Source: Peromyscus leucopus (Eukaryota > Chordata > Mammalia > Rodentia > Cricetidae). Taken from it: a stretch of 64,000 nt of DNA. Below, piece by piece: positions 34,246 to 45,368 of this stretch. Below the pieces are notes generated by a model. The model did not search any database and was not told where the DNA came from. It saw only the letters and a program-made list of their open reading frames with translations. The position numbers and the translations under genes were made by a program. The stretch's first letter is position 1; the number at the start of each line of letters is the position of its first letter. The stretch is from NCBI RefSeq assembly GCF_004664715.2, contig NC_051067.1, positions 71,228,942 to 71,292,941 on the forward strand. The letters run 5' to 3'.

Positions 34246-34825
34246 CTCTGAGAGTACATGTTAGAAGAAAATGTCTCCAGTGACTTAAGTGGAAATATAA
34301 TTGACTAAGTAATTACAAGCTTCTCACTGGCAAAGACAGTAGTGGAATGGTGTCAGTAAGGACAGACAAAACTAAACCAGAACCTCCGGTGGTCCATTTT
34401 CTCAAGTTCCATTTTATTATAGTTGTTCAAATTAAATCTTGTTGCCACCTAAAAGAATTAAAATTAGGAAATAAGACAACACTGGAAGGAAAGGGAAATC
34501 CAAACAAAAGTAAGAAGAAATTGCTTGCACTATTCAGCTAAAATACATACAAACATACATACATTCATGCATCTAGATGGACTGCCTTTTGCTTGCAAAA
34601 TGCTTGCTATAAGATAATCAGACATAAACATAATCCAATTCACGTGTTCAGGGAGCTTCTAAGATAACAGAAGAGTTAAGGAATATGCATTAGATATTTT
34701 TATTACATTGGATATTTTTGTAAGTGTTACTAGCAGAAAAATAGATATTACCATGGTGATTCACAGAGGTATGACGTCTTCTTCTTTCAGGTATGTGAAT
34801 GGGGCTGGTTTCATGGAAGAGAGTT
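34246..34825. other. Unassigned DNA
   Basis: No gene is recognised. Confidence 0.4.
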
Positions 34826-34883
34826 TTTCTTTTCTTTTCTTTCTTTCTTTTTTTCTTTTTTCTTTTCTTTTTTTTTTTTTTTT
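34826..34883. repeat. Polypyrimidine (TTTC/T)n tract
   Basis: ttcttttctttctttcttt-type sequence ending in a long T run. Confidence 0.9.
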
Positions 34884-35263
34884 ACAAATCTCAAAACATT
34901 GTCAGAAGGAATGGTGAGGGGACCCATGTAAAACAATATTTCTTTGGCAATCTGAGCAAAAATCAGGGGTTCCCATTGGAAATGAAATGGAGAGAAGAGG
35001 TTTGGGCTCAGGGAGGGTGGGGCAATGGCCATGTTGGCCACATTTGGTGTCTGCCTGCTAAGAAGAAAGACATTTGGGTCCTCTGCTTAAGCCAGTTTGG
35101 AATGGCTCCTTAGCCAGACTATTCTGGCTAATGAAATAGAAGAATTTCTCAGGAGAGATAGCATTATGTGTCATGAGGTTACCATGATGTGGAGTAGAAG
35201 AGGAGCAATGCACTCTGTCTAGCAGAGGGTAAGCCTGAAGGGCTGAAAACCTGATGTGACTTC

Positions 35264-35535
35264 CTGATGCTGCACCTCCCAAGCCCATCCACAGGCAGCC
35301 CTGATGCTGCACCTCCCAAGCCCGTCCACAGGCAGCCCTGATGCTGCACCTCCCAAGCCCATCCACAGGCAGCCCTGATGCTGCACCTCCCAAGCCTGTC
35401 CACAGGCAGCCCTGACGCTGCACCTCCCAGCCTGTCCACAGGCAGCCCTGACGCTGCACCTCCCAGCCTGTCCACAGGCAGCCCTGATGCTGCACCTCCC
35501 AAGCCTGTCCACAGGCAGCCCTGATGCTGAAGCTC
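35264..35535. repeat. 37-bp minisatellite, seven units
   Basis: Units run 35264-35300, 35301-35337, 35338-35374, 35375-35411, 35412-35447, 35448-35483 and 35484-35520, then a partial. The core is ctgatgctgcacctcccaag followed by cccatccacaggcagcc. Units 5 and 6 are 36 bp (one A fewer) and share gacgctg. All three minus-strand frames are open across it, giving repetitive frames of up to 185 codons; these are artefacts of the repeat. Confidence 0.95.
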
Positions 35536-35639
35536 TCACTCTCTCCTTCTTCTCTTCCATTCTCCACGTTTCCCATTTTGTTCCCTGGAAACTGCACTTG
35601 GACGAGGTTGGCCATACTTTTGCTGCAAATCTTCTATAA

Positions 35640-36140
35640 TGCAGTGAGTGTTGACACACTTAATCTCCTTTAATGTGGCAAGTAATGAGGTCAATTAGCT
35701 GGAAAACCTCAATGCAAAGAGAGCCGACAACTCTTATCATTCACCAACATTTCCCTTGGCGGCCATTATTCCTGCATTAAAGGCCTCCTGTAACCCCAAG
35801 GATCAGCCCGCCCCTCACTGAAACTGACCAAGTGCACTTTCTCCTCAAGCTTATTTACTTAACAAAACATCAATATCTAATTAATCAGGCCGAGACTTTA
35901 ATTTGCATACTCGAAAGCAACATTTTTTTTTAATCATTAAAAGACAAAACACTTGACATCTACAATGGGCTACAAAGACATCCCCCAAAGGTCAATTAGT
36001 TCTGCAACTGGTTATCTAAATATTTAATAGCACCAAGACATGGTATTGAGTGGGCTCTAGCTTGTAAAAAGACTACCTCTTTACATACCATGCCAAGCTT
36101 GTGAAAAACAAACACAATGTTGCCTCAGGAGAGTGATTGT
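35640..36140. promoter_or_regulatory. Enhancer-like block between transposons
   Basis: Unique, repeat-free sequence with dense transcription-factor-like sites. They include tcaattagctgg near 35690-35702, ctaattaatc at 35877-35886 and ATTTGCAT at 35901-35908 (POU octamer). AAAGGTCA at 35987-35994 is an extended nuclear-receptor half-site and overlaps CAATTAG at 35993-35999. There is no ORF. The composition matches deeply conserved developmental enhancers. Conservation is an inference. Confidence 0.45.
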
Positions 36141-36689
36141 TTAAAACAAGATCTTTGCTGTAGTCAGAAGCTGTAATGTCACGATGGTTCATTGTCTCAA
36201 TGCTTGGTCCCCTGACGGTGGCCCTGTTTTAGGAAGTTGTAGAGGCTTAGGAGGTTGGACTGAGCTGAAGGAAGTAGGCCACTGGGATCAGGTTTGTGGA
36301 GTTATAATAACGTTGGCTACTTCCTGTCTTGTTCTCTGCTTCCTGGTTAGCCACTGGTAAGCAACTGGCCTTGTCACACACTTCCACTGCATCATGCTGT
36401 CTCCCCAAGACCATGAATTACACCCTCTGAGACGGTGAGACAAGCCACACCTTTTCTCCCTTAACTGTCTCTGTTGGGCTATTTGTCACATCATGGAGAA
36501 CATAACTAAGACTTTCCATGACTCTTCCAAGAAGAACGGCAGTGTTCCAGTGTTTCCCTCCTACGCTCTTCTTGGTCTCCCTTTCTTGCTGAACTCTTCT
36601 GTTGATGGGCCCCAGAGCTTAGCCTTGGTGTCTGCTTCTTACCTATATTGTTCTCATAAAATCTCTGTGCTTTAAGAAATGTCTTTACA
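36141..36689. other. Unassigned DNA
   Basis: No gene is recognised. 36280-36490 has some phrases seen in decayed rodent repeats (gttggctacttcctgtcttg, aagccacaccttttctccct), not classified. Confidence 0.35.
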
Positions 36690-37145
36690 CTGACTGCCAC
36701 GGACTGGCCCACCGGGAGTACCACGACCGTAGGAGAATCAGGGCTTGGGTAGTCAGGAAGGCAAGGATTCGGCGACTGACAACACACTCAAAAGTGGTTT
36801 GAATCTGCTGCAACTTTACTTCTGCAAATCAGTAGTTTATATACAGAAAAGAAAACAAGTCATACAAGGAACAACAAGAGCTTGGCAATAATTCAATTAC
36901 ATCATCTTTAAAAAAATATCAAGCACACAGTTACTAATCGGCGCTAGACATATCTCTTCACTCACAAAAACTTTATGACCCAAAGATCAGTCTGTGTTTT
37001 ATAAACTTAGTACAGTTCCTAGACTGCTGACAAGTCCTAACTTCCTATCTTACCTCACCCTTGAGTTACAGCCTCACGTGCCCTCTTTCCTGCCCTGGAC
37101 ATTCCCCTGTGAACACCTAATAGGTATCAAACTTAATGTGTCTTG
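36690..37145 (-). mobile_element. LTR-like repeat, reverse orientation
   Basis: It reads like an ERV LTR in reverse. It begins tgccacggactggcccaccg; tttatata at 36837-36844 gives a minus-strand TATATAAA box; the remainder is non-coding with cctcacccttgagttacag. The TG and CA ends were not fixed with certainty. Confidence 0.5.
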
Positions 37146-37660
37146 AGCAGAACTTCTGACTGTGACTCCCACAGCCTTCCACATCTCAACAACTGGCAAT
37201 TCTATCCTTCTAAAAAGCCCTGGTTAAAAAAAAATCGATGTAACCCATGGCTTTCTCTTTTCCCTCCCATACCTCTAACTAAACTGGAGGAATCTTACTG
37301 GTGTGGCTTTAAAAATCCTCAACCACCTCTGTCATGGCACATGTGGCTCTCCCCAGGTTCCTACATCTCCTGGCTGGTTTCCTTTCAACCCCAACCCACT
37401 CATCTCATGTCTATTTGGAATATAACAGCCAGGATGTGCCTTTACAAAAAATCTCCTCAGCTCAGCCTCCCTCAGAATATTCTCATTTTGCAGAGTCAAA
37501 GTCTTTCATATTTCAGCGCTTGTCCTGATCATTCTCGGCTCGACACTTCCTTTGCTCCAGTCACCTGACTGGTTTTCCGTATTTCCAACCACCGTACTCC
37601 CAAACCAGCAAAAGCACCTCAAGATCTTTACCTCTCTTAGTTCTACCAAGAATACTTTCT
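37146..37660. other. Unassigned DNA
   Basis: A 141-codon plus frame (37143-37568) spans this stretch but shows no domain, signal peptide or similarity that I recognise. I do not call it a gene. Confidence 0.4.
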
Positions 37661-37815
37661 CAGGTGGGCACGGTGGTGCATGCACTCAGGAGGCAGTGGC
37701 AGGTGGATCTCCGAATTCAAGGCCAGCTTGGACTACAAAGCAAGTTCCAGGACAGGCAAGGCTACACACAGAAACCCTGTCTTGACAAAAACCAAAACCA
37801 AAACCAACAACAAAA
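37661..37815 (+). mobile_element. B1 SINE
   Basis: gtgggcacggtggtgcatgc, ttcaaggccagcttggacta, ccaggacaggcaaggctaca, gaaaccctgtcttgac, with an accaaaacc tail. Confidence 0.9.
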
Positions 37816-37889
37816 AGAATAATTTCTCTAGACATGCTCATAGATACCATCAAGTCCTAGGTTTAAAGTCACTTGTCACCTTGTCAGTC

Positions 37890-38190
37890 AATCTTCATGT
37901 GTGTGCGTGCATGTGTGTGTGAGTGAGTGCATTCGTGCATGCATGCATGCGTGAGTACCTGCAATGAGTGCATGCGTGCCTGCGGGCACATGCATGCATG
38001 TGGAGGACAGAGGACATCTTTCATGGGTTGGTCCTTGCTTTCCACTTTGTTGAGGCACATCTTTTGTTATTGCTGTTGCACTGAATTCTCTTAGCTATCT
38101 GGCCTATCTTCCCTTTCCCTGTAGGGATTACAGATGCTCTGCATCACGTGTGCAGAGCCTTCCATGTGAATCAGGGATCAAACTCAGGCT
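37890..38190 (-). mobile_element. B3-like composite SINE with TGCA-rich tract
   Basis: An alternating tgtg/tgcatgca tract (37895-38000) is followed by tggaggacagaggacatctt, a spacer and cagggatcaaactcaggctt. Confidence 0.6.
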
Positions 38191-38204
38191 TTCAGACCCC
38201 AGGA

Positions 38205-38360
38205 GTGTCTTGGTGAGGGTTTCTGTTGCTGTGATGAACCATGACCAAAGCAACTTGGGAAGGAAAGGGCTTATTTCAGCTTATACTTCCATCATTGAGG
38301 AAAGTCAGGCCAGGAACCCCAACAGGACTTCACCCCAGCATCCCACATAGTACCTGCACC
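38205..38360 (-). mobile_element. MaLR-type LTR fragment
   Basis: gtcttggtgagggtttctgt, tgctgtgatgaaccatgacc, aaagcaacttgggaaggaaa match the terminal segment of the LTR family seen at 43190. Confidence 0.7.
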
Positions 38361-38559
38361 TTGGCATTCAGAAAATACTTCCTGAATTTAGTTGACTTTC
38401 CTTAGAGAGTGTAGGCTAAACCATCAGTTCAAACCCTGGTTGTTCTGCTTTCTAGTTGTGTGAACTAAGGGAAGGCGTTTATTATCTCTGTGCCTAGCGT
38501 CTTCCTAAGATAGGACTATTACATAATAGAGTTTTAAATTGGGGTCCTGTGGTGGTTGC

Positions 38560-38785
38560 TCTCCCTTTTAAAAATTATTTATTCATTTATCTCTTTACGT
38601 ATGTATGCATAAGTGTGTGCAAGCATGAGTACATGTATGTACCTGTACCTATGGAGGCCAGAAGACAACCTCAGGCATGATCCTCAGGAATGTCATCCAA
38701 CTTCTTTGAGGTAGGATCTTTTATTGCTCTGGAGCTCATCTGTTAGGCTGACCAGTGAGCCCCAGGGTCCGGCAGGGATGACAAA
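38560..38785 (-). mobile_element. B3-type SINE (long form)
   Basis: ttatttattcatttatctct, gtatgtacctgtacctatgg, aggccagaagacaacctcag, tgaccagtgagccccagggt. Confidence 0.65.
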
Positions 38786-38869
38786 CACAGGCCCGTACTC
38801 ATATGCACACACCCACACACAGATAAAAACACATACACATTATTAAGGTAGATATGTCTTTTTAAAAAG

Positions 38870-38930
38870 AAAGAAAGCTTGCCTAGCATGTAGGAGGCCC
38901 TTGGTTCCATCCCCAGACTGAAGGAAAAAA
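38870..38930 (+). mobile_element. ID/B4 SINE fragment
   Basis: agcttgcctagcatgtagga, ccttggttccatccccagac. Confidence 0.6.
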
Positions 38931-39214
38931 ATGTTAACAAGAAGTTATTTTTCCCAGACATTATATAACACTCTAGAAATGTTATATAATGGTGTTTTTT
39001 TCCCTTCTAGAGGTATAAAAATGCTTCCTTTTAAAAAAAATACTGTATAATTCACAAGGAGCTTTTTTGTTGTCAACTTGTTTACAATATTGACCACATT
39101 AAAGACACTAGGGCAAACATGGCCACTTCATTGAGAAGAGAAGTAAGACTCAAAGAGATTAACGATTTATTTGAGAATTCTCTGTGTCTGTTCTATTCTT
39201 TTTCAAGAAGGATT
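38931..39214. other. Unassigned DNA
   Basis: Nothing is recognised. Confidence 0.35.
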
Positions 39215-39830
39215 AAAATTACGTTTATTTATTTGTTTGTCTGTTTGTGTGTACAAGTGTGGGGACACATTAGCACATATGTGGCGATCAGAAAACAGCA
39301 TAAGGGAGTCTGTTCACTCCCTCTACTGTTAGGGTCTGCAGATCACTGCACAAAGACCACCACTCATATATACAATTAACAAGAGCATTGATTTCTTGAG
39401 ACAAAATTCCCCCATGCAGGATTCAGCCATTAAGGAAAAATGACGATGACCTTGAGAGGAACGTACAAACTCCTTTTAAGCACAGCTAGGGGAATTCTTG
39501 GGGGGAGGGGCGCGTGTCATGTCAGTGGGTTCAAACCTAGTGGCAATGAGTCGACGAGATTGATTGGGAGTCCGGGGGGCTTCCAGCTTCAGGGGTGACT
39601 GTCTTTGGTCACCATGAGGTAGCAGGTCATGCTTATCCATGGGAGGGCCAGCCTAGCCCAGGAAACTGAAACTGAGGTCTGGATTTTTGGCCAGGCTACT
39701 TGGGCCCTACCATGAGGTCAGCCCTGCTATAATAGGGGACAGCCGCTTCACTACCATGTGGGTTACAGGATCAAACTCAGGTCATTATGCTTGGTGGCAA
39801 GCACCTTTACCTGTTAAGCCATATTGCCTG
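39215..39830 (-). mobile_element. B3-type SINE halves flanking about 380 bp of other DNA
   Basis: The left half (39215-39350) has the TG-rich tail and gtgtggggacacattagcac. The right half (39755-39830) has ggttacaggatcaaactcag, ggcaagcacctttacctgtt and aagccatattgcc. The DNA between (39371-39754) is not recognised; it may be an insertion, or the halves may be two separate copies. Confidence 0.45.
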
Positions 39831-39849
39831 CCTGCCTTCTTCTTCCCTC

Positions 39850-39960
39850 CTTCACTCATTCCTCCCCCACCCCCTTCTCAGTGCTGGCAATTGCTCCCAG
39901 AACCTCGTACATGCTAAATACTTTAGTCCCCGCCTCTCATACAACCCAGCTCCTGTCTGA
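39850..39960 (-). mobile_element. ID/B4 SINE fragment
   Basis: gtgctggcaattgctcccag, cctcgtacatgctaaatact, ctcatacaacccagctcc. Confidence 0.6.
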
Positions 39961-40237
39961 GGTTCCATAACTAGCTATTGGTAACTCTAAGGCCAGAAAA
40001 TGTATTTTTCTAATAACTAAGTCATGAAGGCATTTACTACAGACTTCTATTGATACACACTACATTTAATGAATGGGTTTAAATTCCTTATAGTGTTTAA
40101 CAGATATGACTTGTGCTGAGTACATGTTTTCTATTTGCTTAAGGTAAACAATAAGTTTTATTCTTTTGTTCTAACTTATCAAATTAGTCACATGAGTAAA
40201 GATAATTCATATCATTTGGCAGACAATAAACCAACGT

Positions 40238-40435
40238 TGTGGCTGAGGATGTAGCTCAGATAGAGTTCTTGCCTAGCACGTTGTGAGCTCCATCCTCTGC
40301 ACCGCATAAGCAGGGCAAGGTGGTGCACCCTTAGAGTCCCAGCACTTGGGAAGTAAAGACAGAAAGATCAGAAGTTCAAAGTCATCCTCAGCTAAATAGT
40401 TCAAGTCCAGCCTGAGATGTGTGAGACTCTGGAAG
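40238..40435 (+). mobile_element. B4 SINE (ID plus B1 parts)
   Basis: ggctgaggatgtagctcaga, cttgcctagcacgttgtgag, gcaaggtggtgcacccttag, gtccagcctgagatgtgtga. Confidence 0.85.
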
Positions 40436-40515
40436 AAGAAAGGGGGTGGGGGTGAAGAGAGGGAGGAGGGGGGAGGGAGAGGGGGATGAAAAAAGGGGGA
40501 GGGGAAGAAGAAATC
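40436..40515. repeat. GA/GGGGA purine-rich tract
   Basis: aagggggtgggggtgaagag and related purine runs, derived from the B4 tail. Confidence 0.85.
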
Positions 40516-40840
40516 TAATCTTTAGATCTTGTTAGCCATAGCTATTTAAGTACTTTTTAAAGATACACAAGTTAGTGTAATGGGTCTGTGGTTTCCACTG
40601 ACGCTTGTATTTATCCTTTGTCCTTCTAAAAGAAAGACACCTTATCCATCTCCCGGGAGTTCTGCAAGATTAATGAATAAAGAGCTTCATAACTTATTTT
40701 CTTCTGAACCAGAGAATAAATCATCAGACTATAAGATCTCGTTCTTCCTTCTGTATGTGAGATTCCAGTCTTTCTCCTCCTGCATTTCAAGCATCAGAGA
40801 AATTTGACCTTAAACTGTCTTTTCCAGAAGTTTGAAACCT
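40516..40840. other. Unassigned DNA
   Basis: No gene is recognised. Confidence 0.35.
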
Positions 40841-40972
40841 TATACTTGAGCTGCATGTGAAACCGGTCTGTGGTCCCAGATACCTGGGAGTTGGAATGAT
40901 TGCCTGAGTCCAGGAATTTAGGGACAGCCTGAGCAATATATTGAGGCTCTGTCTCAAAACAGAAACCCATGT
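40841..40972 (+). mobile_element. Old 7SL-type (B1-like) SINE
   Basis: gtctgtggtcccagatacct, ctgagtccaggaatttaggg, cagcctgagcaatatattga, ctgtctcaaaacag. It resembles proto-B1 or FAM-like monomers. Confidence 0.7.
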
Positions 40973-42206
40973 GCCTTAGAGCTCAATTACTCTCTTCTAA
41001 CATTTTGTAGATTTAATGAAATACAAGAAGTAGATAATCTCTACATTCAAGGATCTTACTTTTGCGATTGAGCTAGCAAAAAATTCAGCGGTTTCCAAAG
41101 AATTGACTTTTTTCTTATTTATTCAATCACTCTAAGATCACTTGTAGTTTCTCTGAATCCCAGAAAACCTGTTTTCCCAAGACTTGAGGGAGTGTCAGAT
41201 TTGGGGGCTCTGGCTACATGCACATAGCTCACTTGCCTAGAGTACACAATGCTCTGGATTTGACCCCCTGTAGCCCTCTCCGTCCTCACCCCAAATTTTT
41301 TTCCTGGAAAAAAAAAGATTCATCCCTTTGACTCTTGGGGTCATTTAAGGGAGGGAGTTGTAGCCTTCCTGGCTCAGTCATCTGGGAAGGTGGAAATGAC
41401 CTTGCAGTCAGGGTTCCTGACAATGCTTTTCTTCACAGCTGCCCAAAGGAAATCATTCTACTTCAATCCAGGGATCTCCCATCTTCTCTCCACCCTCCGC
41501 TACTGCTTTCTCTGTTTTCTCTGTCAAGCGCATACGGTGAAAACTGTGCAGCTATGACGGCGCCCAGTGCCCAGATCCAGTGAGTATGTGTCTGCACAGC
41601 GGGGCCAAGAACACCCCGCCATGACTGCCCGGGCTGCTGGAGGAAATTGTTACTTTTCTGGCACTGACACACTAAGGCAGGAGTCCAAACTTGTGGATGG
41701 GCAGCCAGCCACGCTTAGCAGATGGGCACAGGGAAGGTGGCCAAGGAACCATGTATGCCCATCCAGCATAGGTGTTCAGGACAGGAGTTCCAGCTGAGCC
41801 TGAGAGCCAGACTCCAGCTCGGGCTAATGGCTTGTCAGCCTCTGCCTTGTCTCCTGCCGACGGATTGGGCTTCCAGGGAATGGGCAGATTTCGACAGAAT
41901 CTTAAATTTACCTTTTTTTTTTTTTTTTTGTAACAAACAAACAAAACATGAGGATTATGTAAAGTAGACATTTGGCAGCCAGTGCTTTGGTGGTGGTGTC
42001 TGAGTAGAAGCCTAGTTCAGCGGCTCTCCGTGGCTCTGTGACTGTTAAAGCTTCACTTAAAGAGACAGGTGGGGTCCTTTCACAACTTAGTCCTGTCCTG
42101 CTTCTCACTAAAACCCTTAGGTGCACTCAACTCTGTGCTTTAGTCATTTCCATTTTTTTCTTTTCTTTCTTTACCTTCCTGGGTTTTTTTGTTTGTTTGT
42201 TTGTTC

Positions 42207-42208
<2 letters not shown>
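40973..42208. other. Mostly unique DNA with an ID fragment
   Basis: No gene is recognised. An ID-like fragment lies at 41205-41280 (cttgcctagagtacacaatg). A poly-T run (41914-41930) precedes a short AC-rich tract. Confidence 0.4.

Positions 42209-42254
<46 letters not shown>
42209..42254. repeat. (GT)n microsatellite
   Basis: A pure GT run of about 46 bp next to a (GTTT) tract. Confidence 0.95.
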
Positions 42255-42255
<1 letters not shown>

Positions 42256-42257
<2 letters not shown>

Positions 42258-42392
42258 AAGACAGAGTCTCGATATGTAGCCTTGGCTGTCCTAGAACTCA
42301 TAATGTAGATCAGGCTTGCCTCAAACCCAGAGATCCACCTGCCTCTGCCTCCCAAGTGCTGGGAGTAAAGGTATATGCCATCACATCCCACC
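42256..42392 (-). mobile_element. B1 SINE
   Basis: Antisense B1: aagacagagtctcgatatgt, ccttggctgtcctagaactc, agatccacctgcctctgcct, ctgggagtaaaggtatatgc. Confidence 0.92.
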
Positions 42393-42589
42393 TTCCACTT
42401 TTATTCTTAAGAAACAGGTCGATTAAAGTAAAATTCCTAACTTTAACAATCTGTTCAATCTAGAAAATGCCTCATCTGCTTTACATTTTTTTTTTTTTCG
42501 TTTATAACAGATAATCCAGAAAGGTACTCAATGGGTGCCTTGAAGTTTTCCTTCAAAACTTCCTGCAGATCAGTGTCCAGGCTAAAAGC

Positions 42590-42705
42590 TGCTGTGCAAG
42601 CCCATAGACCTGAGTTCAGTCCCCAGGGCAGACTTTAAAAAGCTCACATCTGTAACCCCAGCACTCCTACAAGATGGGAGGCAGAGGCAGGGAAATCCCC
42701 CAGAC
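42590..42705 (+). mobile_element. B4/B2-type SINE fragment
   Basis: gctgtgcaagcccatagacc, tgagttcagtccccagggca, gctcacatctgtaaccccag. Confidence 0.6.
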
Positions 42706-42839
42706 TGAGGGTCAGTTCTCCTTGAGTATGCAGAAAGCAAGTGAGACCTTCCCTCTGCAGGCACAAGAAGAAAACTTGCATGCAAGCATTTCTGTAATGT
42801 GCTGAATAGAGTCCTTTGAGCATAGACCCAGGAGAACTC

Positions 42840-43930
42840 CACCTGGGTCACAGGGTCGTTCTGTTTTTAGTTTTCTTGAGGAACCACCACACTGATTTCC
42901 ATGGCGCCAAACAAGTTTCTATTCCCACCAGCAGGGTAGAAGGGCTCCTCTTTCCCTAATATCTGACGAACATTTGTTGTTTTTCTTGATGGTAGTCATT
43001 CTGACTGAGGCGAGATGGAGTATCAAAAATTGTTTTAATTTATATCTCTCTGATGACTAAGGATCTTGAGCACCTTTCAAACCTGTATTGATTTGTGCTT
43101 CTTCTTTTGAGAACTTCTTTTGAGTTCATGAGCCCATTTATTAATGAGATTTGTGTGCTTAATTTAAAGTTTTCTATATATGTAGTCTATGTCTTAGTCA
43201 GGGTTACTATTGCTGTGATGAGACACCATGACCAAAAGCAACTTGGGGAGGAAAGGGTTTATTTGGCTTACATATCCTGAGTAAACATCCATTGAGGGAA
43301 ACCATGGTAGGAACTCAAACAGGGCAGGATCCTTGAGGCAGGAGATGATGCGGAGGCCGTGGAGGAACATTTGTTCTTCATGGCTTGCTCAGTCTGCTTT
43401 CTTATGGAATCCAGAACTACCAGCCCAGGGATAGTACCACCCACAAGAGGCTGGGCTCTCCCCTATCAATTATTAATTAAGAGAATGCTCTATAGGCTTG
43501 CATGCAGCCTGATCTTATGGAAGCATTTTCTCAGTTGAGGTTCCCTCCCCTCAAATGACTCCAGCCTGTGTCAAGTGGTCATAAAACAATCCAGCACAGA
43601 CTACATATTAATTCCTTATCAGATATGTAGTTGGCAAATATTTTTTGCCCATTCTATGGTTGTCTCTTTACTGTGGCTAATTGTTTCTTTTGCTGTGCGA
43701 AAGCAATTTTAGTTTTACATGATCCCATTTGTCAATTCTTGGAATTGTTTCTTGTGCTATTAGAGTCCTTTTCAGAAAGTCCCTGCCTATGTCTGCATCT
43801 TGAAGTGTTTCCCCTGTGTGTTCCTCTAGCAGTTTCAAGGTGTCAGGTCTTACTGTTAAGGTCTTTGGTACATTTTGGGTTGACTTTTATGAAGGGTGAG
43901 AGATAGACTAGGGAGACAGGCCTCTGAGCA
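42840..43930 (-). mobile_element. L1 ORF2 3' region, split by a MaLR LTR
   Basis: Antisense L1. The part 42870-43189 carries gaaccaccacactgatttcc, gtagtcattctgactgaggc and atatctctctgatgactaag. The part 43599-43930 carries attccttatcagatatgtag, tcccatttgtcaattcttgg and ttttgggttgacttttatga. The break is exactly the LTR at 43190-43598. The reading frame is decayed. Confidence 0.85.
43190..43598 (-). mobile_element. MaLR-type LTR nested in L1
   Basis: It starts TGTCTTAGTCAGGGTTAC and ends CCAGCACA (TG...CA). The body has tgatgagacaccatgaccaa, aagcaacttggggaggaaag and ggcttgcatgcagcctgatc. The 5-bp flanks gtcta (43185-43189) and gacta (43599-43603) agree at four of five positions, the duplication size expected for ERVL/MaLR. 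It is reverse oriented, as judged from MT-family consensus. Confidence 0.8.
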
Positions 43931-43975
43931 CGCCTGTGGGAAAGTATCTTGATTACGTTCATTAAGTGGGAAGAC

Positions 43976-44128
43976 CTAAGCCAGATGTGGTGGCTCATGC
44001 CTTCCATTCCAGCACTCAGGAGGCAGAGGCAGGATGCTCTCTGTAAGTTCGAGTCCAGCCTGGTCTTCAGATTAAGTTCCAGGATAGCCAAGACTGCAGA
44101 GAAACCCTGTCTCCAAAAAAACTGAAAG
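43976..44128 (+). mobile_element. B1 SINE
   Basis: gccagatgtggtggctcatg, ttccattccagcactcagga, gttcgagtccagcctggtct, gaaaccctgtctccaaaaaa. Confidence 0.92.
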
Positions 44129-44169
44129 GAAAAAAAAAATATTCAGAGCTAAGATACACAAATAAGAGA

Positions 44170-44525
44170 AAACGTGTGGCATTGTCTTTCTGGGTCTGAG
44201 TTATCTCACTTCATCCCATCCACTTATCTCCATATTTCATTTTTCTTTATGGCTGAATAGTATCCCATTGTATATAGGTACTAAATTTTCGTTATTCATT
44301 CATCTCTTGAAGACAAGTAAGTTTCTGTTTCCTAGCTGTTGTGAATAGTGGCTGGGCAAGGATCTGTAGAGGAGGATGTGGAGTACTTTCGGCACATGAC
44401 AAGGAGTGGTATAGCTGGGTCCTGGGGTGGATTTATTTTTAGCTTTTTGAGAATTTTCCACACTTACTTCCAGAGTGGCTGCACCAATTTGCCATCCCAC
44501 AAATGTAATTTCTAACTGCACTATA
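44170..44525 (-). mobile_element. L1 ORF2/3' fragment
   Basis: Antisense L1: gtctgagttatctcacttca, tatggctgaatagtatccca, gctgttgtgaatagtggctg, ccagagtggctgcaccaatt. Confidence 0.85.
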
Positions 44526-44569
44526 AATACTTACCTTTTTATCCACAGATAAATGTTGCTCTCTCCCCT

Positions 44570-45125
44570 CGTCAAAGCCGCTTATTTTTGCAGCAGACAG
44601 AGACCATTACAGAATGCCACATCTGGCCAAAAGGAAGAGAACAACAGACTGTGGGTTGTCCAGTTCCAGTGATACAGCTACAACACAATCCCTACACCTA
44701 AAACCCCGAGAACATTGCCGAAGAGGAAGGTGGAAAGACTCTAAAAGCTGGAGGACCAGAATGTCTGCTGTGAGGTTCTTACACATGTGAAAAGGAAGGT
44801 GTATCCATGAAATCTCAACAATATGGCTCCCTACGCAAGACCTGAACCATGACCACACCAGTTGACATGGCAGTGTGAAGGGGAGAGATCTCATGGGCCC
44901 CACTCCTATATTAAGAGCTACAGACAATTAATGACTGCCAAGAGAGAGAATCAGTCTTTCCCAGGGATGAGCCCCAATTGGTTAGGCAATATCAAGTAGT
45001 CCACACTAAAAACATACGTATGAGAAACATTAAATGTACCCATCAGATTGTATTTATTTATTCCTATATGTAACAGTAATAATTAAAGAAACAAAGAGGC
45101 CAGGGTGTTGTTAGGAAGGAGGAAA
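44570..45125 (+). mobile_element. Rodent L1 3' UTR (Lx-like), sense
   Basis: cagcagacagagaccattac, agagaacaacagactgtggg, gaacattgccgaagaggaag, catgaaatctcaacaatatg and agagaatcagtctttcccag follow the rodent L1 3' UTR. An open frame of 106 codons on the minus strand is incidental. It abuts an antisense L1 piece, so at least two L1 insertions met here or an inversion occurred. Confidence 0.8.
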
Positions 45126-45204
45126 AGACAGGGTCTTTTTTGCTTCTATATGAATTCTAGGATTTTTTTTTCCTAGTCATGCAGAGATTATATCTGGGAT
45201 TTTT

Positions 45205-45368
45205 GTTATTGTTGTTGTTGTTGTTTGAGACAGGGCTTCTTTGTGTAGCCCTGGCTGTCCTCCTAGTACTCACTCTGTAGACCAGGCTGGTCCCAAATTC
45301 ACACAGATCTGCCTGCTTCTGCCTCCCAAGGACTGGGATCAAAAGTTGTATGCCACCACACTCAGCAT
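45205..45368 (-). mobile_element. B1 SINE
   Basis: ttgttgtttgagacagggct, agccctggctgtcctcctag, gaccaggctggtcccaaatt, ctgggatcaaaagttgtatg. Confidence 0.92.

Noticed and set aside
35058..35659. Minus-strand frames of 107-185 codons with Gly/Cys repeats
   Set aside because: They are produced by the 37-bp minisatellite, open in all three minus frames.
37143..37568. A 141-codon plus-strand frame as a possible exon
   Set aside because: No domain, signal peptide or codon pattern supports it, and adjacent DNA is repeat-derived.
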